64,000 nucleotides of DNA. It comes from Myrica gale (taxonomy: Eukaryota > Streptophyta > Magnoliopsida > Fagales > Myricaceae). Shown piece by piece: positions 34,575-46,500 of the stretch. A model generated the notes under the pieces. That model made no database searches, was not told the origin of the DNA, and saw only the letters and a list, made by a program, of their open reading frames with translations. The stretch covers positions 10,536,001 to 10,600,000 of the forward strand of contig OZ005601.1 in assembly GCA_963930655.1 (NCBI GenBank), written 5' to 3'. A program made the translations under genes and the position numbers. Numbering within the stretch: the first letter of the stretch is position 1; each line of letters opens with the position of its first letter.

Positions 34575-34890
34575 ATAAGATTATAAATTCAAAAATCTAA
34601 TAAGTATTACTAACTTTTCGGGATCACTTTTAAAATCTCCTATTTGATAATTGCATGATTTATATGGGATAAGAGATTGCATAAATTCCAAGATTAATCA
34701 AAATACATGTAAAGTAATCCGGACATCGGGTTTAAAAAAAAATATTAATAATAATAAAATCTGATCACTGAACCCACCCACCAAGCTGCCCTCGAAATTC
34801 TGAATTCATATATTTTTTTTCTTACTACAGAATTAAAACAAAACATGGGCCAAATCAGTATGCGGTCCAGAAAGAGTTTATTGGGCGAGA
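34575..34890. other. Intergenic spacer
   Basis: AT-rich sequence with no gene or bounded element seen. Confidence 0.4.
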
Positions 34891-35051
34891 AATGATTGAG
34901 GTTCTTTTTGGGTTCTTCTCAGGTTCTTTTGAAAAGTAATCTGACGGTTCAAGATCTCTGAATGTGTAAGACTCATTTTTAAAATAAATCTTGAATTATC
35001 AGATTCTTTTAAAAAAAATTCAAAAAATACTCAAGAAAAACCTCAATCATT
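34891..35051. mobile_element. Small foldback MITE (about 160 bp)
   Basis: AATGATTGAGGTTCTTTTTG at the left is complementary to the right end AAAAACCTCAATCATT. Similarity continues inward (agattctttt, aatctgacgg against attatcagatt), so nearly the whole element folds. No clear target duplication was found. Confidence 0.65.
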
Positions 35052-35237
35052 CCTCTTATTCGGCTGCCAATTTTTGTTCCTTTTCCCCTGAAGTCAGCAA
35101 TATATATCCCAGACGACTCGTTGACTTTGGACTTTAGTGACGAAAGTTGAAGAGGCGTGGTCTCACTCCATCTGACACTTGTTAGGTTGGGTACACAGTT
35201 AAATTTTTTATAATGAAAAAAAAAAGGTAAACAGTTC

Positions 35238-35353
35238 TTCTTTTTTAAGGTAATCGGTTGGGAGCAGGCTAAGCTGCATCTAGCGGGTCGATTCCGAGAT
35301 CCGATTCCTTCTCAAGAGGATGGATGTCAATCGAATTATCAGTTCGCTGGCAG
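35238..35353 (-). mobile_element. Second, degraded copy of the same SINE type
   Basis: The + strand text from aggtaatcggttgggagcag to cagttcgctgg follows the layout of the SINE at 34438-34557 (gctgcat, then B-box-like, then A-box-like, then cgctggc). An imperfect duplication around TAAACAG flanks it (35228-35234 and 35355-35361). Confidence 0.65.
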
Positions 35354-35361
35354 ATAAACAG

Positions 35362-36429
35362 GTTAACTAATCACTATACTTTACGTTACGTGAGGTATAA
35401 AATATAATTAACTAGAGATGCAAATTTTCAAAGTTTTGGATGGTAGCAGAAGTAACTCGAAGACGTCAATTCCTTGATTAAGCTCAGCTTAAAAACGATT
35501 AATAATGATCAAGTTTTGGATGGCTCCCCCGATGTTTTTGTTACATGTACATTATTTGGCCCACCCAAGGCCCAAGATGCCCAGCCCACCTAATCCAGCC
35601 CCTTTTTTCTTTTCTTTTTTTAATATGAATTAGCATATGGTAAAACTTCTACTTAATTTTTTTTATCCCCTCATCTCTCACCTCTCACACGCTTTGATCT
35701 CTCCGTCGCTTTGTCTCAGCTCCTCTTTCTCATCTCAGCTTCTACTTAATTTGTTGGGATTTACAAAATTGAGCTTTTTGTTCCAATTCTTTTTCCATTA
35801 TCATTTACCAAGTATATATTTTCTCATTGCAATTTCAAGTTATTGTGTTGTTGATAGAGATTCTACTCAAGAGAAGTTCGTGTTCAATAAAACTGTCACA
35901 CTAAAAGACAGCTATAGCAAGAGTGGGAAGTAGCTCTATGCCCTTGGATACTTTAGATTCTTTTTTAACTTGGGATCATTTGTATTATTTTTCCAATATG
36001 CTTTGTTTGCTATTGTTGTCCTTCAAGAATAAAAGAACACAATAATTGATTCTTTTTCTCATTTATTTCTTATGTTTTTCTTTTTGCAAATCCCAGCAAA
36101 TTTAGCAAAACTTATTGAGCAATGGGCGCATCCTTACAGCAAAAGTATTTCATTTATGGAATTGAAGAGTTATAGTGCTGAAAATGCTTGTGAAATATTT
36201 TATTCATTTATGTGTTCTGTGTTACTAAGATATATATATATATATATATATATGTTTGTGTGATTAGTTGGTGCTCCATTAGTGTCTTGAACAACAAGAA
36301 TTTAATATTTAATTCTATTACCACTAATTGGTTGATGATTTTTGTTTTCTTTTATTTTGTTTAGATAATGGATAAGTTTTTGATAAAAAAAAAAGTCAGC
36401 CGACATTGAGTCTTCTAATACTCCTAGCG
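35362..36429. other. Intergenic spacer with a CT-rich tract
   Basis: A C/T-rich stretch (35660-35740) looks like a leader, and (TA)n occurs at 36229-36253. The frames here are short and unrecognised. It may be the interior of the hAT element that ends at 36562. Confidence 0.35.
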
Positions 36430-36562
36430 TATATTTCAATATTTTTAATCCTTAATTTTTGTCATTTTAACTCTTAAAACATGTTTTTACATTACGTAGT
36501 AATTTTTTTTATTTTTTTTAGGAGTTTACCCTCATTGATTGCAATCCTGACTCTGCCACTTA
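36430..36562. mobile_element. Right end of a hAT-type element
   Basis: The run ending gactctgccactt is the inverted partner of the AGTGGCGGAGC-type terminus. The 130 bp before it match the 5' part of the element at 37563 (reverse orientation) and the end at about 54308. The left end was not located. Confidence 0.55.
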
Positions 36563-36623
36563 TCTTTATATTTAATTCGAATAGTTTAATACGAAGAGCA
36601 ATGACAGAATGTGTGTATCATAT

Positions 36624-36790
36624 CAGTGGCGGAGCTAAACATTTTGTATAGGGGACAGAAACAAATGACCGTTATTGAGGAGAGACACGATTTAATATCA
36701 GGGTTAGGATTTAACGTTACGTTGAAATATCTGTCATTAAATTTTAGAACAGAGGGAGAACTGAGGGGACGCCCCCCCTTCCTGAGATAA
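36624..36790. mobile_element. hAT-type left end, right side unclear
   Basis: It starts with a canonical CAGTGGCGGAGC and is followed by taaacattttgtatagggg, almost the same as in the split element at 2175. A possible right end (ggggacgccccccctt) has no matching 8-bp duplication, so it is probably truncated. Confidence 0.5.
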
Positions 36791-37090
36791 TATACAATTT
36801 AAAGCATGTGGTACAATTCATATGTACAAATAATTAATAACAATAGAAACGATTGATGCAAAATTTTCAAAACGGTATTGAGTTTTCTTGTCAAGGCACG
36901 CGTTACACAACTCTTCGTATACCATAAAGAACATTAATAACAATAGAAACGAAACTCGAGCTGTACAATCTATGGTGCTGCCAACTCAAACCGAGTCTAA
37001 TGAATCACCAAAGATGCGCAAAACCCACATAACACCTGTTTTTTTATTGGTTAATAAAAAGAACCCACACAACACAAACAAGGGGAAACC
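36791..37090. other. Intergenic spacer
   Basis: AT-rich, with a repeated phrase acattaataacaatagaaacga (seen at about 36833 and 36930). No gene. Confidence 0.4.
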
Positions 37091-37393
37091 GTGATGTTCG
37101 TTTTGAGAAAAAATGTAGGATTTTAGAGAAATTGTGAATTTTTATGTTGAATAGTGTTTTATTGGTGTTTGTGTAAAGTGGAGAGAGAAATGATTTGATG
37201 TAATTGTTTAATAAAAAAGTATTGGAGTTATGTGAAAAAATATAGAGAGAGAAAATTTATGTTGAATAAAAAATTAAAAAGTTGTTGGAGATTGTGTAAA
37301 ATGTATTGGTTTTTGTATTTGAATTCTGAATATGTTCGGTGGTAGAATTGTGAATATACTTAGAATCCTGAAAAATGGTGAAAACGAACACCA
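37091..37393. mobile_element. MITE, relative of the one at 1696
   Basis: GTGATGTTCGTTTT at the left and AAAACGAACACCA at the right are inverted, and the interior resembles the reverse complement of 1696-2070. The target duplication is not clear. Confidence 0.6.
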
Positions 37394-37562
37394 GATCGGG
37401 AAAGCGAAGCGGTAGGTTCGAGACATTTGGCATGACGTATATTAAACTAATCGTAAAGTTTAAAAAAGCTATAAAATAAAAAATAAAAAACCGGTCCAGG
37501 GGGCACGGGGCAGGGGGAGAGAGAGTTCTGAGCGTCGCTCGCCGGGGCTGTAAGATTATGGC

Positions 37563-38668
37563 CATAGGCGGAACCAGGATCAAAATCTACGGGTATCGAA
37601 TTTTAAAGGTGAAATGACAAAAAAAAATTCTTTCGTAATGTAAAATATTGTCTTAGAGGTACAATATCGAAAATTAAGGACTAAAGGCATTAAAAATATT
37701 GGAATACATGTACCATAATATGTATTGCGACTGAGAGGTGATAATTGGATCATACGAGTTTACATCTTCTGAAAAAGTTTCAAAATGACTTCGTTCTCAG
37801 TAGTTTTAAAAACTTCTTACTCGATGTACACTAACATACAATCATTCATTCATTTATCTCTCATATTATTACGCAAATCACTTTTTATGATTTAATCCAA
37901 GTTAATTCTCTACTAATTTTAAAACTTTAGAACAAATTACATATGATTATGATGGTTGAGGTCTTAATGTCACTAGGGTTGTCTTTCTTACATTTTTTGG
38001 TTACTACCTAGAGTCTCTTTTTTTCTCCTTTTTTCTTTTGACAAAAGGTTACTCGGATGCATTTATAATTTACTTTCTCTAGGTTCTATGAATTTGGAAT
38101 TGAAAGATATTCACATTCTCCAAAGTAACTCACACACAGAGAGTAACAATTGATGACAAACCATGCTTTGAATAATAAAAACAAAATTTTCAGGATAAGC
38201 AAGATTTAGGTAAAGAGTTCATTAGATAAACATATACCAAAAGTGGTCAGAACTTTGATTTGGCATATACAAGGATCCTAAACAAACACAACATTTTTTG
38301 AGGTCTCTAATAAAAATGAAGAAACAAATCAACATAGGGAGAAAAAAAATGAAGTGGTCTTGATTATGAAAAAATAGGAGCAAAGAGTAAATAATTTTTT
38401 ACTAACATAAATTTAGTAAGATGGCAGAAAGTTACCCCTCGATTGAAGAACTTGTAATAGATGCAAAACAAAAAATTATAATAACTGTATATTTGCCTTA
38501 ATTATTATGTAGTACTAAGAACAAAATCAATGTATAGAAAAAAATATTTTAGATCCGATATCCATTAAGTCTATTTGACGTAGACTTAATGGGTATCCAA
38601 CCTAATTAATTTATAAAGAGAAATTTTTTTTTGGGGGGTTCGATGGGGTGCCTTGCTTCCGCCCCTGA
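37563..38668. mobile_element. hAT-type element (about 1.1 kb), non-autonomous
   Basis: The left end CATAGGCGGAACCAG and the right end TCCGCCCCTG(A) are degenerate hAT termini. An 8-bp direct repeat ATTATGGC lies at 37555-37562 and 38669-38676; the exact last base of the element is uncertain by one. The interior is AT-rich with no transposase. Confidence 0.7.
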
Positions 38669-38676
38669 ATTATGGC

Positions 38677-39147
38677 GATACGCTAAAGTAAAAAGTTACA
38701 GATTCTTTGTACTGTTTTTACACTAGTGCAAAAGAGAGGGTCCGTTGTCCATAAATACAGACACATCCCCCTCCACCCTTCCCTCCATATCCCTCACTGA
38801 CATCCTCTCTTTTCTTTCTAGAATGCTCGCCCTCTCTTGCTCTCTCTCGCTCACCTAAGCGTTAGCGTTATAGAACAGAACACTCCTCTTGTTAACGTTT
38901 CTTCCTTTTCTTCTTGGTCTTCCTGTTCTCCTTTAGCTTTGTCTCTATAGTTCTTGCATTTAATAGGTGTTGTTGTCTGTGAAAAAAAACAACAGGCAGA
39001 GGAGGCAGAGGGTCACTGTTCTCTCCGGTGCGGTAAAGGCAAGGTATTTGCCCACTGATTTCGTACGAACTTTCAATGTTTTGTTTTCTAAACACAAACT
39101 AGAGAAATTGTTATCGGAGTTGAGCTTTCAAAGGTCGGGTTCTCAGG
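38677..39147 (+). promoter_or_regulatory. Putative promoter and leader exon of PHT1-D
   Basis: A TATA-like ccataaatac (about 38751) is followed by a C/T-rich leader (38765-38950) and then a GC-balanced stretch ending ttctcag with a possible donor GTGGGT at 39147. The next recognisable exon downstream is PHT1-D, whose ATG is preceded by an acceptor at 47830 or 47837. If linked, the leader intron would be about 8.7 kb, most of it Copia-2. No P1BS motif was found here. This is inferred by analogy with PHT1-C. Confidence 0.4.
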
Positions 39148-39167
39148 TGGGTTTACAATTTGTGTAC

Positions 39168-39680
39168 TGTAAAAGTAAAATCACAATCAATCAATTTGAT
39201 TGTGAATGCAGCGGAATAATAAAGCAGGATCTTTACCTCCAGCCATCTTGCTCAGCACTCGAACAGAATCTCTGCAGAGTAACTTTATGAATATGAAGTA
39301 TTTTAGTGAGGCTCTTCCAACCTATGCCTATGCCTTACAGAGAATGTTTTAGATGGTATACACAGGCCTCTTATTTATAGGCTAGGTCAGGGACCCTCAA
39401 TCTGTTGTAGATTTGAATTTGTTCCTTCCATCAAGGTAATTCAAATTCAAAATCAAATAGCAAATTCAAATTCAAAATCAAATAGCAAACTTTATCTAAT
39501 TGGTTACAATTTGAATTCCAATTTAAATCAGAAATCAAATTGCAATCTTTATCCAATTAGTTCTAAATTTGAATCTGCTACAGATTCCATAATCTTATTT
39601 TAAATGACACCATAATCTTTAAAACTTTAAAAGATTATTTACATATGTCAATTAGGTCACCTTAAGGAAATTTTCTAACA
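39168..39680 (-). repeat. Copia-2 3' LTR (513 bp)
   Basis: TGTAAAAGTAAAATC to TTTTCTAACA on the + strand. The polypurine tract AAGTGGGAGAA of the minus strand abuts it at 39681-39691. Confidence 0.95.
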
Positions 39681-40017
39681 TTCTCCCACTTGACCTTGAC
39701 GACATATGTCTTAATGGTGTCTGGAGTTCTTTAGTATGGCCAACTGTTTATGGAATCCTCCCACCCACATAATGAATGCTACACACGAATCATAGCGGTA
39801 AAACCGTAACATAATCGGTCGTCCCTTCCATGTATTACCAGCACAATACTCATTATATGAGTACTTTATGGGAATCAAAACTTTATGAATGAACTTCCTA
39901 TAAGTCATTCAGGTCCTATTTTATTTATCTCCACAGATAACAATAAATAATAAAGAATTTGCGCAATAAATCTTTATTACAATAACTTCATGTCTGTAAT
40001 TCAAAATTTGAGAGAAA

Positions 40018-43000
40018 CTAAGTACAAAATGAATTTGCAAGCCCCATATGGTCCACATGACCTTTAAACTGTTTTACCGGTAAACCTTTAGTCATGGGAT
40101 CAGCAAGCATCAACTTAGTACTTATATGCTCTATAGAAACATCATGTCTCTTGATGTTTTCTCTCACACTAAGATACTTGATATCTATGTGCTTACTCCT
40201 GCTTCCACTTTTATGATTCTTTGAAAAGAATACTGCCACAGAATTGTCACATAAGATCTTAATTGGTCTCTCAACAGACTCAATAATTTTGAGACCACTA
40301 ACAAAATTTCTTAACCACAATGCCTGTGTAGTTGCTTCATAGCACGCAATAAACTCTGCTTCCATTGTAGAGGTAGCAACTATAGTTTGTTTGCAACTTT
40401 TCCAGGATACGGCTCCTCCAGCAAAGAGAAAAATGTACCCTGACGTAGACTTTCTGCTATCTATACATCCAGCAAAATCTGAATCTATATACCCAGACAC
40501 TTCTAAATGGTCAACATGTCTGTAGGTCAAACTGTAATTCTTGGTTCCTTATAAGTACCGCATGACCTTCTTTGCAGCTCTCCAATGCTCCAATCCAGGA
40601 TTACTTTGGTATCTTCCCAGTATACCAACTGCTAATGCAATATCAGGTCTAGTACAGACCTGAGCATACATCAAACTGCCGATTACAGATGCATATGGTA
40701 AACCTTTCATTTGTTCTTGTTCCAATTCACTTTTGGGACATTGATCCAAACAGAATTTATCCCCTTTAATGATGGGTGCTACACTAGGAGCACATTTGCT
40801 CATATAATATCTCTCTAAAACTTTTTCAATGTAGGCCTTCTGAGATAGTTGTAATATTTTCTGTTTTCTGTCTCTATGAATCTCTATGCCAATGACATAA
40901 GAGGCTTCACCCAAATCCTTCATTTCAAAGTGTTTAGACAGAAACTTTTTAGTTTCATATAGCAAACACAAATAATTTGTTGCAAGTAAAATATCGTCTA
41001 CATAAAGGACCAGAAAGATTACTTTACTCCCACTAACCTTAAGGTATATACATTGATCCACAAGATTCTCCAAAAATCCGAATGAAGTAATAACTTTGTG
41101 AAATTTAATATACCACTGACGGGAGGCTTGTTTTAGTCCATATATAGATTTCTTTAATTTACATGCCTTCTGACTGTTATCACCAAACCCCTCAGGTTGT
41201 CTCATATACACCTCCTCCTCAAGATCCCCATTTAGAAAGGCTGTTTTCACGTCCATCTGTTGTAGCTCTAAGTCAAAATGAGCTACTAATGCCATGATTA
41301 TCCTAAACGAATCCTTCTTTGATACTGGAGAGAAGGTTTCATGATAATCTATGCCTTCTTTTTGAGTGAAACCCTTGGCTACAAGTCTGGCTTTATATCG
41401 TTCAACTTTACCGGAAGCTTCCCTTTTGGTTTTGTAAACCCATTTGCAGCCTATGGCTACAGCTCCCTTTGGTAAGTCAACAAGATCCCAGACTTGATTC
41501 TTTGCCATAGATCCCATCTCTTCCTTCATGGCATTAAACCACAACATGGAGTTATCTCCATTCATGGCCTGTGAAAACGTATTTGGATCCCTTTTAGGTC
41601 TAACATCAAAGTCAGACTCTTGAAGGTATACAACATAATCACTAGGGATTGTTGATTTCCTTATTCTAGAGGACCGTCTTAATTCTACTTCCTCAACATC
41701 TTGCAGAGGTTGGGTAGACTCAGTCTGAACCTGTTCTGTATGAGTTGGCTCTTCTTGAACTGGTTGTGGTTCAGGATAATCAATTTGATCTTTCCTAAAC
41801 ACAAACATTCTTTCTCCAGAAGGAGAAGATTCAGACAACTCTTGTGCTTCTTTAAATTCAACCTTTTGGGAATTTGCACTAGGTTCAATATCCTCTAAAA
41901 ACTTAGCATTTCCTGATTCAACAATCCTAGTATTATGCGTAGGACAATAAAATCTAAATCCTTTGGAGTTTACTGGATAACCGATAAAAAATCCGCTGGT
42001 TGTCTTTGGATCTAATTTCTTTATATTCGGATCATAAATCCTCACTTCAGCAGGACAACCTCATATGTGTAAGTGATTTAAACTAGGTTTCCACCCATTC
42101 CATAACTCAAAAGGTGTCTTTGGGATAGCCTTGGATGGAACCCTATTTAAGATATACACAGCAGTTTTTAAAGCTTCACTCCATAGATACTGAGGGAGAC
42201 TAGAATTACTAAGCATACTCCTTACCATGTCCATAAGTGTGCGATTCCTTCTTTCTGCTACACCATTTTGTTGTGGTGTACCAGACATTGTGTATTGAGC
42301 AACAATACCTTCCTCTTCAAGGAATTTCGCAAATGGACCACTCATTTGTCCTTTTTCTGTGTACCTTCCATAATATTCTCCACCTCTATCAGATCTTACG
42401 ATCTTGATTTTCGTTTCCTTTTGATTCTCTACTTCTGCCTTATAAGTCTTAAAGGCATTCAACGCCTCAGACTTTTCATCAATAAGGTAGAGATACATGA
42501 AACGTGAATGGTCATCAATGAATGAGATAAAATATCTCTGACCATTGAAGCATGGAATAGGAAAAGGTCCACAGAGATCAGTGTGTATGATCTCTAGAAT
42601 CTTTGAACTCCTTCTGGCACCTTTAGTGGACTTGTTAGTCTGCTTTCCCTTTATGCAGTCTATACAAGTGCCAAGGTCAGAAAAATCAAGAGTTTGTAAG
42701 ACTCCGTCATTTGCCAACCTTTTGATTCGCTCAATGGAGATATGTCCCAATCTCCTATGCCATAATAAACCGGAATTCTCATTTATAAGCCTTCTCTTTA
42801 TGCCAATAGTATGTATTGACAAACAATTATTCTCAAAGTTGGGATCTAATTCAATTTTGTAAAGACCATCAATTTTTATTCCACCACCAACAACTTGATT
42901 ATTTCGAAATAAACTGAAAGCTGAATTTATAAAATAAAAACCATAACCCAATACATCAAGTTTTGAAATTGAAATTAAATTCTTTGAAAAGTTTGGAATA

Positions 43001-44022
43001 AAAAATACATCTTCAAGATCTAAAATAAATCCAGTCTTCAAAATTATTCTGTAAGTCCCAACTGCTTCCACACTTGAGAACAATTTATTTCCAGAGTAAA
43101 CTCGTTGTTCACTTCTTTTCGGCTTCCTTGTTGTGAGAAAACCCTGCAATGTATTCACAATGTGGATTGTAGAACCAGAATCAATCCACCAAGTATTGCA
43201 AGGAGCTTCAACAACTAAAGATTCATGACAAACAAGAGAGAGGAATATACCTTTCTTCTCAAGCCACTTTAGGTACTTTTGGCAATCCTTCTTCATGTGT
43301 CCTTTCTTCTTACAGAAGAAACAAGTATCCTTAGTGCCATTAATCTTAATTGGCACCTTGTTCTCCTTCTTGAAGTTGTGGACAACCTTGCCTTTCTTGG
43401 TCTTCCCCTTAGCACGAGAAACAAAGTGAGAACTCTCAGGTTTCTCAGGTTTCTCGAGTTTCAGCCTCTCTTCCTCTTGAACACACATAGTCAGTAAATC
43501 ATTCACTGACCATTTTTCCTTATGTGTGTTGTATGATATTTTAAATGGACCATACTCATTTGGTAGAGAGTTCAAAATTAGATGAACCAAGAATGAGTCA
43601 GAAATTTCAACTTCCAGAGTTTTTAATTGAGATGCAATGTCTCTCATCTCCATTATGTGCTCACGCACACTAGTTGAACTCTTTATTGATTTGCTTGACA
43701 GCTTTCTCATCAGGGTGCTGGCTAATGCCTTTTCAGAAGTAACAAATTGTTCTTCAACAGACTTTAAAAAATCCTTAGCTTTAATGTTTTCAGGGATAGA
43801 ACCCCTAATGCTCTTGATGATGTGAGATTTAATGAACATCAAACTGAGACGATTTGATCGCTCCCATCGTTCATAAGAATAAATCTCCTGTGGCGTACTT
43901 GATTCCGTGATAGTGGGTTCCACTACACGGAGCGCTTCATCTAATTCCATACACCCCAGAGTGAAAAGCAAACTTTGCTTCCAGTCAGCAAAATTATCAC
44001 CACTTAGCATTGGAACACGCAA
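40018..44022 (-). pseudogene. Copia-2 gag-pol, two nonsense codons
   Basis: From 44022 downward: gag ([16 protein letters not shown]) with CCHC knuckle [14 protein letters not shown], protease WIDSGST, GAG-pre-integrase with RRLGH, integrase with DLCGPF, DRGGEYY and [15 protein letters not shown] at about 42058-42060 stops this frame inside integrase. The frame reopens at once through RT (KWVYKTK, FLVLYVDDILLATN) to 40549, where a TAA splits the chain, then continues into RNase H (DSDFAG, STMEAEF, DNSVAV) to 40018. Both stops lie where CGA or CAA codons would fit by one C-to-T change. No indel was noticed. The frame is open above 44022 without an ATG, with a cag acceptor-like site near 44051, so the true start may be spliced. 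Confidence 0.93.
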
Positions 44023-45967
44023 CGAACTATCAATTAGGGAAGAAGGAATAACTGCAATATAACCAAAGAAACATAAAACTACTGAATTGCTATGAATTAA
44101 CCATATTTAAATCAACCAATGTCAATTTAATAGTAAATTTCAACCTACCTATGGGCAAAGGTTGCATATGCATGGAATTTACTCTTTATTATTAAATCTA
44201 ACAATTTTAAATATTAAGAATAAAATTCTCCGTACCTGTGAGCCTAAGAAAATTTTATTGTTAATACAAAATTTATTATTTTAATCTAACTAAATCACAA
44301 AATTAAAAAATTTCTCTGCGGAGAAAGTAATCAATTTCATAATTTAGTTACCACACAGATATTAATTTCTTCTTATGAAGTTCATATATTAATCTTGATG
44401 TAATCATCAATATAAAATTGGGATGCTGTGGCTCTCCGAAAATCATTATGATAATTACTACTTCATCAATATCCGTCAACTTTATAGATGCCTAATCTTA
44501 ATCCAAGAATAAAAAATGAACCAATCTTTAAAGTGAGACAATATTATTTTCTTAAAACACAAGCAGGGGAGCTCCCAGGTAAGTGAGGTAGGTCTGAGGA
44601 CCTTTAAATACCAAGACTTGCCTTAGCCAGAACTGTCCCTGACCAGTATTCTTCGATCATACCCCATATTCCCACTAACCTTAGTAGGTTCATTTAATCA
44701 TGCTTGGTCTAGGCATCAAACATTTTATGCATGATCAACCTATCTATATAATTAGATTTTTCACATAATAAATCAAGCATAAATTTAATATTTCTAGAAT
44801 GGAATCAATTAAACATTGAACATCATAATAATTCTAGAAATTAATGCAAGCATAAAAGTAAATTGATATTTCTAGAATTTAATCAATTAAACATTGAACA
44901 TCATAATAATTCTAGAAATTAATGCAAGCATAAAATAAACTAATATTTCTAGAATTTAATCAATGAAACATTGAACATACAAATAATTCTAGAAATTAAT
45001 GCAAGCATAAAAGCATAAAAGTTTTTTTTTTTTTTAAATTAAAAAATTAAAAATAATAATAATATAATCTGCCGGTCCGGTCCGGTCCGACCGGACCGGC
45101 GGTCCATACCGCAGCCCGCCCATGCGAGGCGCCTGACCCGATCCAGTCGGGTCAGAACTTTCGGGCTTCAGAGCCCTTGGGCTGACCATAAATATTTGAA
45201 TTGGGCTGGGCCAATCCCAGCCCAATTGTCTTGTCCGGGTAGGAAACCCTACCCGGATTACCGGGTCCTTGACCCGGTGACGATAAAACACAGACCCGAA
45301 GGTCTGTGTTTTTCTTCTCAGGCGCTGCGGCGGCAATTGCCGCCGCAGCTCCTGAGCTCGGCCTGGCGTCCCTTGGGACGCCGCCGCACGGCCAGGCGTC
45401 CCAATGGACGCCGCCGCATGCACCGGCGACGAGAAAGCCGTGAGCCTCTCGTCGCCGGCAGCCCTTGAAGGCCACGAGTTTTTAACCCGTGGCTGGGAGA
45501 GGAGGTTTTCCTCCTCTCCGGCCACCTGCTACCGCATGGAGGTGGTGAGTTTCACCTCCTCCTTGTGGGTCAATTTTTTCCAGCATTCCAAAGATTCAAA
45601 AACAAGTTTTTTCTGAAGATTTTTCAAAAAAAAAACTTAAAATCAACCGAAGAAGGATTGAAGTACAAAAAAACATAAACTTTAATACTTGACCGTCGGT
45701 CAAACTTTTGCAGTTCAACAAGCTTCTAAACAAACAGTAATAGCTTGTAAACAAAGGTTTATGGGAAAATTATGTTTTCGTAAAAACGTAATAGAGAGCC
45801 TTCTTTCAACATACAAATAACGTATATCGAACCATAATAGAGATCCGGTTAGTCAGAAAAAAAATTTTCTTTTAAAACACTGATACAGAGAACCTTTAGC
45901 TCTTGATTCAAGCGACAATCTGAATTTAATCAGTAGATCGCTTCACTGAACAAGAAGCTTGAAGGAT
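44023..45967 (-). other. Copia-2 leader region
   Basis: Non-coding stretch between gag and the primer site. It has three tandem units of about 78 bp (44788-45010; aatatttctagaat ... ttctagaaattaatgcaagc) and a GC-rich part (45060-45540) with repeated ggcgtcccttgggacgccgccgca-like palindromes. The open frames in the GC-rich part resemble no known protein. Confidence 0.7.
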
Positions 45968-45980
45968 GGCTCCGATACCA
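45968..45980 (-). promoter_or_regulatory. Copia-2 primer-binding site
   Basis: On the minus strand TGGTATCGGAGCC two bases after the 5' LTR, a tRNA-Met-type site with one base unlike Copia-1 and Copia-3. Confidence 0.85.
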
Positions 45981-45982
45981 CA

Positions 45983-46495
45983 TGTAAAAGTAAAATCACA
46001 ATCAATCAATTTGATTGTGAATGCAGCGGAATAATAAAGCAGGATCTTTACCTCCAGCCATCTTGCTCAGCACTCGAACAGAATCTCTGCAGAGTAACTT
46101 TATGAATATGAAGTATTTTAGTGAGGCTCTTCCAACCTATGCCTATGCCTTACAGAGAATGTTTTAGATGGTATACACAGGCCTCTTATTTATAGGCTAG
46201 GTCAGGGACCCTCAATCTGTTGTAGATTTGAATTTGTTCCTTCCATCAAGGTAATTCAAATTCAAAATCAAATAGCAAATTCAAATTCAAAATCAAATAG
46301 CAAACTTTATCTAATTGGTTACAATTTGAATTCCAATTTAAATCAGAAATCAAATTGCAATCTTTATCCAATTAGTTCTAAATTTGAATCTGCTACAGAT
46401 TCCATAATCTTATTTTAAATGACACCATAATCTTTAAAACTTTAAAAGATTATTTACATATGTCAATTAGGTCACCTTAAGGAAATTTTCTAACA
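45983..46495 (-). repeat. Copia-2 5' LTR (513 bp)
   Basis: Read side by side with 39168-39680 I see no difference. A TATTTATAGG motif about 220 bp in is a candidate TATA box of the element on this text orientation's complement, though its role is unproven. Confidence 0.94.
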
Positions 46496-46500
46496 TGTAC

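Larger units (their letters stand above)
39168..46495 (-). mobile_element. Copia-2: Ty1/Copia LTR retrotransposon, very young
   Basis: A 7.33-kb element on the minus strand with 513-bp LTRs that I find identical by eye, an exact 5-bp duplication TGTAC (39163-39167 and 46496-46500), a tRNA-Met-type primer-binding site and a polypurine tract. All domains are present. Two single-base nonsense codons interrupt gag-pol. A leader of about 1.9 kb between primer site and gag holds tandem repeats and a GC-rich tract. Identical LTRs mean a recent insertion, and the element could be restricted to some individuals. Confidence 0.96.

Noticed and set aside
45034-45525. Open frames on both strands in the GC-rich Copia-2 leader
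   Set aside because: They overlap on opposite strands, show no motifs and follow from GC-rich palindromic repeats.
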